Origin: Polyangiaceae bacterium | GTDB lineage: Bacteria > Myxococcota > Polyangia > Polyangiales > Polyangiaceae | Assembly (NCBI GenBank): GCA_025936205.1 | Contig: JAICTU010000591.1 | Location: 1 to 5,069, forward strand | Direction: 5' to 3' | DNA length: 5,069 bases | In this document: in pieces, positions 1 to 5,069 of the stretch | Layout of the letters: the number at the start of each line of letters is the position of its first letter | Numbering within the stretch: the stretch's first letter is position 1 | Position numbers and translations under genes: made by a program | The notes under the pieces: model-generated | What the model saw: the letters and a program-made list of their open reading frames with translations, nothing else | Told to the model about the DNA's origin: nothing | Database searches by the model: none

Positions 1-114
1 CCGTCGCTCGACCAGCAAGAGGAGGCGATCAACGAGCTCTTCGAGGAGATGCTGGACGAGCTGCTGCAGAGCGCGCAGCAGCAGAGCCAGCGGTCTCGCG
101 GGCGGCGGCGCTGA
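1..114 (+). CDS. C-terminal fragment of an unidentified protein
   Basis: The reading frame is open from the first base and ends at TGA (112-114), giving the last 37 residues of a protein that begins outside the window. The tail has an acidic, probably helical stretch (EEAINELFEEMLDELLQ), then a Gln/Ser-rich segment (SAQQQSQ), and ends in a strongly basic RSRGRRR. Codons are GC-rich in third position, as expected for the organism, which supports real coding. No domain can be recognised from so short a piece and I assign no function. The acidic-helix-then-basic-tail pattern could suit a partner- or nucleic-acid-binding end, but that is speculation. Confidence 0.6.
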   Translation, partial: PSLDQQEEAINELFEEMLDELLQSAQQQSQRSRGRRR

Positions 115-140
115 GCGGCTCCGACTTCGCATTTCTGCTC

Positions 141-210
141 CCTCCTCTCGCGACCCTCCTCTCGCGACCCTCCTCTCGCGACCCTCCTCTCGCGACCCTC
201 CTCTCGCGAC
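141..210. repeat. Five perfect tandem copies of a 14-bp unit
   Basis: The unit CCTCCTCTCGCGAC occurs five times head to tail with no mismatch (141-154, 155-168, 169-182, 183-196, 197-210). Each copy contains the 6-bp palindrome TCGCGA. The array starts 27 bp after the stop of the left-edge gene and ends 74 bp before the small ORF at 285. The unit length is not a multiple of three, so it is not a peptide repeat. One strand is pyrimidine-rich (CCTCCTCT) and the other purine-rich. It could be a minisatellite-like slippage array or a cluster of protein-binding sites; the sequence alone does not decide. Confidence 0.95.
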
Positions 211-284
211 GCGCTGGGGAGGAACGTAGCGAAATCGTCATAGCCATTGGATTCGCTTGCGGCGGTGCTAGGAATGAGGGTTGG

Positions 285-524
285 ATGGCCGTAGGTGGGC
301 GTCCAGGGGCCTATCGGGCAGAAAGGGCCGTGGCAATGCAACGAAACCGGCATGGCGATCCCTCCAGCACTTCACTCGAAGAGCAGGAGAGCCCCGACGA
401 TGATCCTCCCACAGCACCACAGCGCCGTACCGAGCCCGATCTGAACCGGTACGAGGAAGACAAGATTGCGACCGTGCCTTGGCCCCCGCCTCTGCCGTCG
501 CATCCGCACACCGTCGAAGCCTAG
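285..524 (+). CDS. Small hypothetical protein (79 aa), doubtful
   Basis: This ATG-started frame encodes 79 residues with no family I recognise. The product is hydrophilic and low in complexity, with an acidic EEQESPDDD patch near the middle and a Pro-rich end (PWPPPLPSHPH). There is no signal peptide or membrane segment. In favour, a GAGGG sits a few bases before the ATG at 285, and its TAG stop overlaps the stop of the converging FHA gene in a shared CTAG. Against, third-position GC is only about 60 percent by my count, lower than in the clear genes here, and the composition gives no conserved core. A shorter start at 336 (62 aa) is possible. It may be a spurious frame in an intergenic region. 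Confidence 0.3.
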   Translation: MAVGGRPGAYRAERAVAMQRNRHGDPSSTSLEEQESPDDDPPTAPQRRTEPDLNRYEEDKIATVPWPPPLPSHPHTVEA

Positions 525-1285
525 AAATCCACCCGGAACAGCTGCTGACCCATCAGCAAAATATCCCCGACGGAAAGCGCCTGCGACTGCTGCAAACGCA
601 CGAAGCTGCCGTTCGAGCTGCCGAGGTCCGTGAGCCAGACGGCACTCTCCGGGTCCACGGACAGCTGGCAGTGCAGGCTCGAGACGTAGACATCGTCCGC
701 GAACAGAGCATTGCCGCGCTCGCGCCCGAGGTGGAAGCCCTGCCGCGGGATCAAGAACGCGTTGCCGGTGGTGTCTCGCCCGATCAGCGAGGTGATCCGC
801 GCGATATAGCCCGAGCTCGGGCTGCCGAAGTGCCGCACATTGTCAGTGAACTGGTACCCGTCCTCGAGTGACTCCAAGCGCAGGATCTGCTGACCGACGC
901 GAAATACATCGCCCCAGCGCAGCCGCCACGGAGCGTGGGCGCGCAGCCGCAGATAGACCCCGTTCAAGGAGCCCGCATCCTCCACCAGCACGCGCGTACC
1001 TCGTCTGATAAAGACAGCGTGGGCGGGCGACAAGTAGTTGTCACCCGAAAAGATCGACCCTGTCTCTCGCCCCACCGGCACACCCTCACTGACCGCGAAC
1101 GTACCGACTTCAGTGCCGTTCGCGCTCAACGCCGTGAGCTGCAGCAGAGCTCCCGGCGTAGCCCTGGACTGCGCTGATTCGCCTTCGGTGTCGGCGCTGT
1201 CGAGCGCAGAGCCACACCCGGCACAGAAGCGATTCTCGAGCGGATTGGGCGTAAAACACTGCGGGCACTCGAGGTCGCGGGACAT
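521..1285 (-). CDS. Zinc-ribbon protein with two FHA domains
   Basis: The 254-residue product starts with a zinc-ribbon Cys pattern (C7-x2-C10-x10-C21-x2-C24), followed by a short polar linker and two forkhead-associated domains at about 47-138 and 160-254. Both FHA domains keep the hallmark residues. The first has VGR (71-73), SPAH (86-89) and D-x2-SLNG (103-109). The second has LGR (186-188), SSLH (202-205) and D-x2-SSNG (220-226). FHA domains bind phosphothreonine peptides, so this is probably a cytoplasmic signalling adaptor acting with Ser/Thr kinases; none is encoded in the window. There is no signal peptide or membrane segment. I chose the ATG at 1285 because the zinc ribbon begins six residues later. 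An upstream GTG (1333) or ATG (1330) would add 15-16 residues, and no start has a clear ribosome binding site. The domain assignment is firm; the partner is unknown. Confidence 0.93.
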   Translation of the reverse strand: MSRDLECPQCFTPNPLENRFCAGCGSALDSADTEGESAQSRATPGALLQLTALSANGTEVGTFAVSEGVPVGRETGSIFSGDNYLSPAHAVFIRRGTRVLVEDAGSLNGVYLRLRAHAPWRLRWGDVFRVGQQILRLESLEDGYQFTDNVRHFGSPSSGYIARITSLIGRDTTGNAFLIPRQGFHLGRERGNALFADDVYVSSLHCQLSVDPESAVWLTDLGSSNGSFVRLQQSQALSVGDILLMGQQLFRVDF

Positions 1286-1450
1286 CGGACCATAGGACCC
1301 GCGCCGGCTCGCGGGGTCAATGCGAATCATCACGGCGTCTCGGATAATTGCTGGCGCAGTCCGGGCGCATTCATAGTTCTGGCTCCGCTACATCGAAGGC
1401 CCGCGCGCTGCTGCAGCGCTGAGCGGGGTTCTTTGCGAGTTGCTCCAGGG

Positions 1451-1597
1451 CACTTGCCTTTCAACCGCGCCTACTACGAACGCCATGGCTACGAACTCGT
1501 GCCGGACGCGCTCTGCGAAGCCGGCATTCGCGCGCACCTCGACGAGCCGCCATCTGCCAGCGCCCGAGCAGCGGGTGGCGATGCGGGCTGGCTCTGA
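1451..1597 (+). pseudogene. Remnant of a GNAT acetyltransferase, 3' end only
   Basis: In the frame ending at TGA (1595-1597) the translation reads HLPFNRAYYERHGYELVP followed by a diverging tail. The segment resembles the C-terminal part of GNAT-family N-acetyltransferases, where a 'PxNxxxYxRxGF' stretch forms the helix and strand that close the acetyl-CoA site. Upstream in the same frame there is no ATG and no recognisable glycine-rich acetyl-CoA loop (the R/Q-x-x-G-x-G/A signature); the translation becomes Cys/Arg-rich and unlike a protein core. The following gene starts only 12 bp after the stop. I read this as a gene that lost its 5' part, possibly by deletion next to the FHA gene. The match is short, so chance similarity remains possible. 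The surrounding gap (1286-1608) shows nothing else I can support. Confidence 0.45.
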
Positions 1598-1608
1598 GCC
1601 GTGCTAGC

Positions 1609-2769
1609 ATGCGCGGCGTGAGTCGCTCCAGGTTCTCCGCTCTGCTCTTGGTGCTGGGCCTGGCCGCTTGTCGATCCGCTCCGCTGCAGGCGCCGAGCCC
1701 TATGGGGCCGCTGCGGCTCGAGTTCCTGCACGACTTCAACCCAGCTCGTGGCGCTGCACCCTCCGCTGACCCACTCTCTGCGTCCTGGAGCGCAGCGGCG
1801 CTGGGAGGCCTCTCCGGCCTGTACTACGAAGAGGCCGCGCGTACGCTCTACGCCGTCTCCGACAATTGCGCGCGTGGTCCGGCGCGCATCTATCGCTTCG
1901 ACGTCGAGCTCAGCGCGGAGCGCCTTCGGGTCGAGCCGCGCTCCATGCTGCAGCTGCGGGATACTCGTGGCGGTGGCTTGTCCGACCTGTGTGACAGCGA
2001 GAGCCTCGCCCCCGACCCGGCGGGGGGCTTCTTCATCGGCACGGAGAATCACGACGACCTGCGGGGCATGCGCTGGCCCAGCATCCTGCGTGTGACGCTG
2101 GATGGCGCCATCACCGGCGTCGTCCCGTTGCCGGAGGCGTTCTTGCCGGAAGCAGAAGCTGTCCACACGCGCGGCACCCGCGACAACCTGGCGTTCGAGG
2201 GACTCTCGGTTTCGCCCAGCGGCCGCTGGCTGACGGCCGGCAGCGAATCCGCCCTGCAACAGGACGGCCCGGAGGCGACTTTCGACCACGGCACGATCGT
2301 GCGGTTCTTACGCTGGGATCTCGCGAAGCACACCCCGCCCGAGCAGTTTCGCTATGCCACTGAGCCCGTTCCACGGCCCGCGAACGGCGCCGCGGATCTG
2401 GTGGGCGGCAACGGCGTTTCCGAGCTATTGAGCCTCGACGATCAGCGCCTGCTCGTGCTCGAGCGCGCCTACGTGAGCCGACCGCACGAGCATGGCCCGA
2501 ACACCGTCCGCATCTTCGAGGTGACCCTACCGAACAGTCCCGGGCCCGCGAGCACGGAGGCAGGGCCGCTCTTGTCCAAACGCCTGGTGCTGGACCTGGA
2601 TGAAGTCCTGCCGCAGCTGGAGCCGGGACAGCAGACGCTGGACAACGTCGAGGGGATGAGCTTCGGCCCTCGCCTGCCGAGCGGCGAGCGCACGCTCCTG
2701 CTCGTGAGCGACGATAACTTCAGCAAATATCAGCGCACGACATTCCTCGCCTTTCGCATTCTAGAATGA
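1609..2769 (+). CDS. Lipoprotein, esterase-like activity of phytase family
   Basis: The 386-residue product has a short basic N-terminus, a hydrophobic core and a lipobox LAAC with Cys21, so it should be a lipid-anchored envelope protein; Arg at +2 gives no Asp retention signal. The mature part matches the pattern of the phytase-like family (Pfam PF13449, a presumed beta-propeller fold): GGLSGL (66-71), SDN (84-86), DSES (129-132), AFEGL (195-199), NGVSELL (268-274), LERAYV (284-289), NTVRIFEV (298-305), DNVEGM (345-350) and SDDNFS (367-372). The length is normal for the family and the conserved acidic residues are present. The reaction is not established for most members; a phosphoesterase or esterase role is only suggested by the family name. 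The start is the ATG at 1609; a GTG at 1618 would also keep the signal peptide, and neither has a strong ribosome binding site. It appears monocistronic, running convergently to the next gene. Confidence 0.9.
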   Translation: MRGVSRSRFSALLLVLGLAACRSAPLQAPSPMGPLRLEFLHDFNPARGAAPSADPLSASWSAAALGGLSGLYYEEAARTLYAVSDNCARGPARIYRFDVELSAERLRVEPRSMLQLRDTRGGGLSDLCDSESLAPDPAGGFFIGTENHDDLRGMRWPSILRVTLDGAITGVVPLPEAFLPEAEAVHTRGTRDNLAFEGLSVSPSGRWLTAGSESALQQDGPEATFDHGTIVRFLRWDLAKHTPPEQFRYATEPVPRPANGAADLVGGNGVSELLSLDDQRLLVLERAYVSRPHEHGPNTVRIFEVTLPNSPGPASTEAGPLLSKRLVLDLDEVLPQLEPGQQTLDNVEGMSFGPRLPSGERTLLLVSDDNFSKYQRTTFLAFRILE

Positions 2770-2802
2770 GCGCGTGGAACCGGCACTGATTCGGGTGGGC
2801 TC

Positions 2803-2821
2803 GGCGCTGCAGCCCAGCGCC
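2803..2821. terminator. Small GC hairpin between converging genes
   Basis: GGCGCT (2803-2808) and AGCGCC (2816-2821) can form a perfect 6-bp stem with a 7-base loop. It lies in the 84-bp gap between the stops of the plus-strand phytase-like gene and the minus-strand Cys-rich lipoprotein gene, which is where a bidirectional terminator would be expected. No T-tract follows on either strand, so an intrinsic terminator is not shown, and a stem this short can arise by chance in GC-rich DNA. Confidence 0.25.
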
Positions 2822-2853
2822 CAACCCCAGGACTGCCCTCCGACGACGCGCGC

Positions 2854-3435
2854 TCAGAAGCACCAGTCGAACGACGTGCCGTGCTGGCACGAGTCGCCGC
2901 TCTTGCAGTCGGCGTCGACTACGCACAGCCGGCGCTCGCCGTCCCCGCACTTGGGCTTGCAGGAGGTCGCGTGGTAAACCGGCGATTGGCGCGGATTCAG
3001 CAGCCCACAACAATGCCCGCCGGGGCAGTCCTCCGCAGAATCGCAGCCCATCACCAGGCACTTCCCCTCCAGGCTGCAGGCGCAGTCCTCAAAGGCGCTC
3101 ACGCAGGAGGCTCCGCTCGAAGCCCGGCAACAGGCGGTCCCCGCCGCGCAGGGCATGGCCTCGGTGCACGCCACACCCCCGCCAATCGTGCCCGTCGGCG
3201 CGGGGATCATCAGTCCGCCGGTGCCGCCGCTCGAGGTCGTACTGCTGCCTCCCGCGCCGCCGCTGTCACCGGTGCCAGCGGCGCCCGCGGCGGCTCCTGC
3301 TGCCCCGGCTGCAGCAGCGCCGGCGGCTCCGCTGGAGCCGCCGCTGCCTGCGCCACCCCCGCCATCGTCATCGCCGCCGTCACAGGCAATGAAGGCGCAC
3401 AGGAGCATCACGCATGGCAGCCACAGCTTCCCCAT
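2854..3435 (-). CDS. Cys-rich lipoprotein with Gly/Ala/Ser linker
   Basis: The 193-residue product begins MGKLWLPCVMLLCAFIAC, a signal peptide with a lipobox-like FIAC (Cys18), followed by an acidic DGGDDD. Residues 20-75 are almost only Gly, Ala, Ser and Thr, a flexible spacer typical of myxobacterial surface lipoproteins. The C-terminal part holds 18 Cys (90 to 192) and contains three copies of a C-x5-C-x4/5-C motif: 90-103 and 131-143, both ending in CC, and 171-183. The Cys are probably paired as disulfides outside the cytoplasm. I recognise no enzyme family; small disulfide modules of this kind could serve in binding, but the ligand is unknown. I chose the ATG at 3435 because it starts the signal peptide directly; an in-frame TTG at 3501 would put 22 Arg-rich residues in front. 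It lies 99 bp downstream of the GH5 gene on the same strand, so co-transcription is possible. Confidence 0.85.
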   Translation of the reverse strand: MGKLWLPCVMLLCAFIACDGGDDDGGGGAGSGGSSGAAGAAAAGAAGAAAGAAGTGDSGGAGGSSTTSSGGTGGLMIPAPTGTIGGGVACTEAMPCAAGTACCRASSGASCVSAFEDCACSLEGKCLVMGCDSAEDCPGGHCCGLLNPRQSPVYHATSCKPKCGDGERRLCVVDADCKSGDSCQHGTSFDWCF

Positions 3436-3534
3436 CGCGCATAGGCTAGCAGAGCGTGCCCGGAGCACCACGCCTTGACGCGCTCGCTGCGGCGACGCCA
3501 AGCGATCGGTGAGGCCATGTCGGTCCGAGTGGAC

Positions 3535-4632
3535 TCAAAGCGCGGGGCGCTGTTTCATCACCTCACGGAACTGGCTGCCCGCGGCGTTGGGCGTGTAGCT
3601 CCAGTCCGAGATCAGCGTCGGTGGCCAGCCCGGGCTGAAGCACCAGGCTACCCAGGAAGCGCCTTTGCGCTCCAGGTACGAAGTGACCTCGACGCCGTAG
3701 TTGCCGGTGTCGATGGCGGGGATGTGAGCGCCGGGCGCGTCGGGCGGCATGTAGCCGATCTCGGTCGCGATCAGCGGATAGCGCTCGCTGACGAAGCCGA
3801 AGGTCTGGTCCCATTTGTCGGGGTAGGGCGGCTTCGTCTTGCCGGGGTAGGGATGGGAGACGTACGCGATGTTCTGGCGCTCGACGGGTGCATCGGCGAC
3901 CGGCCGTAGATCGTAAGCCCAGTCAAAGCCGGCCACCAGCGCGACGGCAGCGGGGTTGCGCTCGCGGATGAGGTCGATCACTTGTTCGTTGAAGTGCTTC
4001 CACTCGCTCCAGGAGGTGGAGCCCAGCCGGCCCTTGGGGCCCAGCGTGGGCTCGTTGAACAGCTCGTAGAGCGCGACAGTGGGCACCTGCCGATAGTGCG
4101 ACGACACGTCGCGACAGAACTGCAGCGTCTCTTGCTCGCTCGTGTCGTACTGCGCTTCCTGAAAGCGGGCCCGCAGCAGGTTGCCGATCGAGTGCCAGTC
4201 CACGATCAGATACAGGCCGAGCTCATTGGCCCAGACCACGGCCTGATCCAGCAGCTCGAAGTAGCGCTGTGTGCCGCGGCCGCGAAAGCGCGGAGGATGC
4301 ACCGGTATCCGCACCAGGTTGGCGTTCCAGGATGCAATGGCCTCGAACAAACCACGGTTCCAGTGACCGTTGCGCTCCAGATCATCCGGGTCCTCGATGT
4401 TCACACCCTGAAAGATCACGGTCGCACCGCCCTCGTTCTGGAAGTGGTTGCCGGACACATGGATCGCCGATTGTGGATGGCTGAGGCGCGCCGCGTCGAA
4501 GGGGCTGAGCGCGGCGGGCTTTTCCGTCGCCGCGCCAGTGGCGGCCGGCGCGGCTGCCGGGCTCGGGACACACGCGAACGCCAGCAGCCCGAGCACGGGC
4601 AGGGAGCGGGCCGAAGGGGCACTCGAAGACAT
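3535..4632 (-). CDS. GH5-type glycoside hydrolase (cellulase-like), lipoprotein
   Basis: The 365-residue product has a signal peptide ending LLAFAC (Cys21, an imperfect lipobox), then an Ala/Pro-rich spacer to about residue 43 and one catalytic domain. The domain shows the clan GH-A / GH5 landmarks in order: FQGVNIE (74-80), VRIP (107-110) with the conserved Arg, VDWH (144-147), LFNEP (191-195) with Glu194 as acid/base, SHPY (259-262), ATEIGY (289-294) with Glu291 as nucleophile, and WVAWCF (327-332). All expected catalytic residues are present, so it should be active. GH5 members cut beta-1,4-glucans, mannans and related sugars; the substrate cannot be fixed from sequence, and no carbohydrate-binding module is present. 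The product is probably anchored at the cell surface. A GAGGT lies about 12 bases before the ATG at 4632. The gene is 45 bp downstream of the membrane protein gene on the same strand, consistent with an operon. Confidence 0.92.
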   Translation of the reverse strand: MSSSAPSARSLPVLGLLAFACVPSPAAAPAATGAATEKPAALSPFDAARLSHPQSAIHVSGNHFQNEGGATVIFQGVNIEDPDDLERNGHWNRGLFEAIASWNANLVRIPVHPPRFRGRGTQRYFELLDQAVVWANELGLYLIVDWHSIGNLLRARFQEAQYDTSEQETLQFCRDVSSHYRQVPTVALYELFNEPTLGPKGRLGSTSWSEWKHFNEQVIDLIRERNPAAVALVAGFDWAYDLRPVADAPVERQNIAYVSHPYPGKTKPPYPDKWDQTFGFVSERYPLIATEIGYMPPDAPGAHIPAIDTGNYGVEVTSYLERKGASWVAWCFSPGWPPTLISDWSYTPNAAGSQFREVMKQRPAL

Positions 4633-4677
4633 GGCGGCAGCCTACCTCGAGGGGGCCGGCGGCGTGACCCGACTACT

Positions 4678-5069
4678 TCATTTCGAGCGCAGCAACGAGC
4701 AGATGGACAGGCTCTTCACCAGCGCCCGGTCCAGCTCCGGGTTGAAGCGCGGGAAGTGGTCGTTGTAGCCCAGGTAGCCGAGCAGGAGGCCGAGCGCGAT
4801 GGTGGCTGCGCAGAATAGAGCGGTGGCGGCGGACGCCAGGTGCCGGCCCAGCGCCGAGCGGCGCGAGGCGATCCAGCTGAAGGCTCCCAGCACGCTGAGC
4901 AGTCCGAGCCCGTAGATGAAGTCGCCGAGGTAGCGCATCGTCGCGGCGTAGACGAACAGCACCAAAGCACCGCTGACGCTGCCGAGCAGCGCGAAGCTGA
5001 GCGCACAGAACGCGTAGCTGCGCCAGGCCCGGCGCCGCAGCTGACGCAGCTGGCGCGCGGCCACCAGCA
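4678..5069 (-). CDS. Multi-pass membrane protein, probably 5'-incomplete
   Basis: The frame stays open to the window edge. A GTG at 5062-5064 could start a 128-residue protein, but it lies five bases from the edge and the true start may be outside. The visible part begins with a basic stretch (RQLRQLRRRAWR), then three hydrophobic segments at about 17-42, 45-66 and 76-99 counted from that GTG. It ends in a soluble tail (NDHFPRFNPELDRALVKS and a basic end). The basic stretch before the first segment and the SRR between the second and third suggest cytoplasmic sides by the positive-inside rule. I recognise no family. It precedes the GH5 gene on the same strand with a 45-bp gap, so the two may be co-transcribed; whether they act together is unknown. 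Confidence 0.65.
   Translation of the reverse strand, partial: LVAARQLRQLRRRAWRSYAFCALSFALLGSVSGALVLFVYAATMRYLGDFIYGLGLLSVLGAFSWIASRRSALGRHLASAATALFCAATIALGLLLGYLGYNDHFPRFNPELDRALVKSLSICSLLRSK

Noticed and set aside
141..210. CRISPR array
   Set aside because: The copies are directly adjacent with no spacers and the unit is only 14 bp.
29..247. Minus-strand 72-aa frame with repeated RRVARGGSRE-type peptide
   Set aside because: It is only the 14-bp DNA repeat read in successive frames plus the antisense of the left-edge gene; Arg/Gly/Ala-rich with no protein-like core.
247..275. Possible sigma-70-like promoter (TTGGAT, 16-bp gap, TAGGAA) before the small ORF
   Set aside because: Both hexamers are poor matches and such pairs are common by chance; not enough to annotate.
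1489..2289. Long minus-strand frame (266 aa) opposite the phytase-like gene
   Set aside because: It is antisense to a gene with a clear signal peptide and family motifs; the composition (Arg/Gln/Ala-rich) is typical of a GC-rich shadow frame.
3155..3478. Plus-strand Pro/Ala-rich frame (PAAPAAAPAAP) that could look like a secreted linker protein
   Set aside because: It is the antisense of the Gly/Ala/Ser linker of the Cys-rich lipoprotein, whose own strand has the signal peptide and Cys modules.
3982..4818. Plus-strand 278-aa frame
   Set aside because: It lies opposite the GH5 gene, which has all catalytic motifs on the minus strand; this frame has no recognisable domain.

Overview
The window is GC-rich throughout. 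Its secreted-protein style (lipoprotein signal followed by a long Gly/Ala/Ser linker and a Cys-rich domain) and its zinc-ribbon/double-FHA regulator fit a large-genome member of Myxococcota, perhaps Polyangiales-like. This assignment is an inference from style; there is no marker gene.

Layout, left to right. Bases 1-114 are the last 37 codons of a plus-strand gene. Next comes an intergenic stretch with five perfect copies of a 14-bp direct repeat (141-210) and a weakly supported small plus-strand ORF (285-524). That ORF converges on, and shares a CTAG stop with, a minus-strand gene for a zinc-ribbon protein with two FHA domains (521-1285). The gap before the next gene holds what looks like the 3' end of a GNAT acetyltransferase gene without its 5' part (about 1451-1597). 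Immediately downstream is a plus-strand lipoprotein gene of the 'esterase-like activity of phytase' family (1609-2769). It converges, across an 84-bp gap with a small hairpin, on three minus-strand genes. In their direction of transcription these are a membrane protein (right edge, probably incomplete), a GH5-type glycoside hydrolase with an apparent lipoprotein signal (3535-4632), and a Cys-rich lipoprotein with a Gly/Ala-rich linker (2854-3435).

Functionally the right half is cell-envelope or surface oriented: three predicted lipoproteins, two of them likely hydrolases, plus a multi-pass membrane protein. The FHA protein points to phosphothreonine signalling, but no kinase or phosphatase lies in the window. 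I found no tRNA, rRNA, CRISPR array, insertion sequence or phage gene. I see no convincing new multi-gene system. The items most worth a second look are the 14-bp repeat array, the GNAT remnant and the three-module Cys-rich domain.
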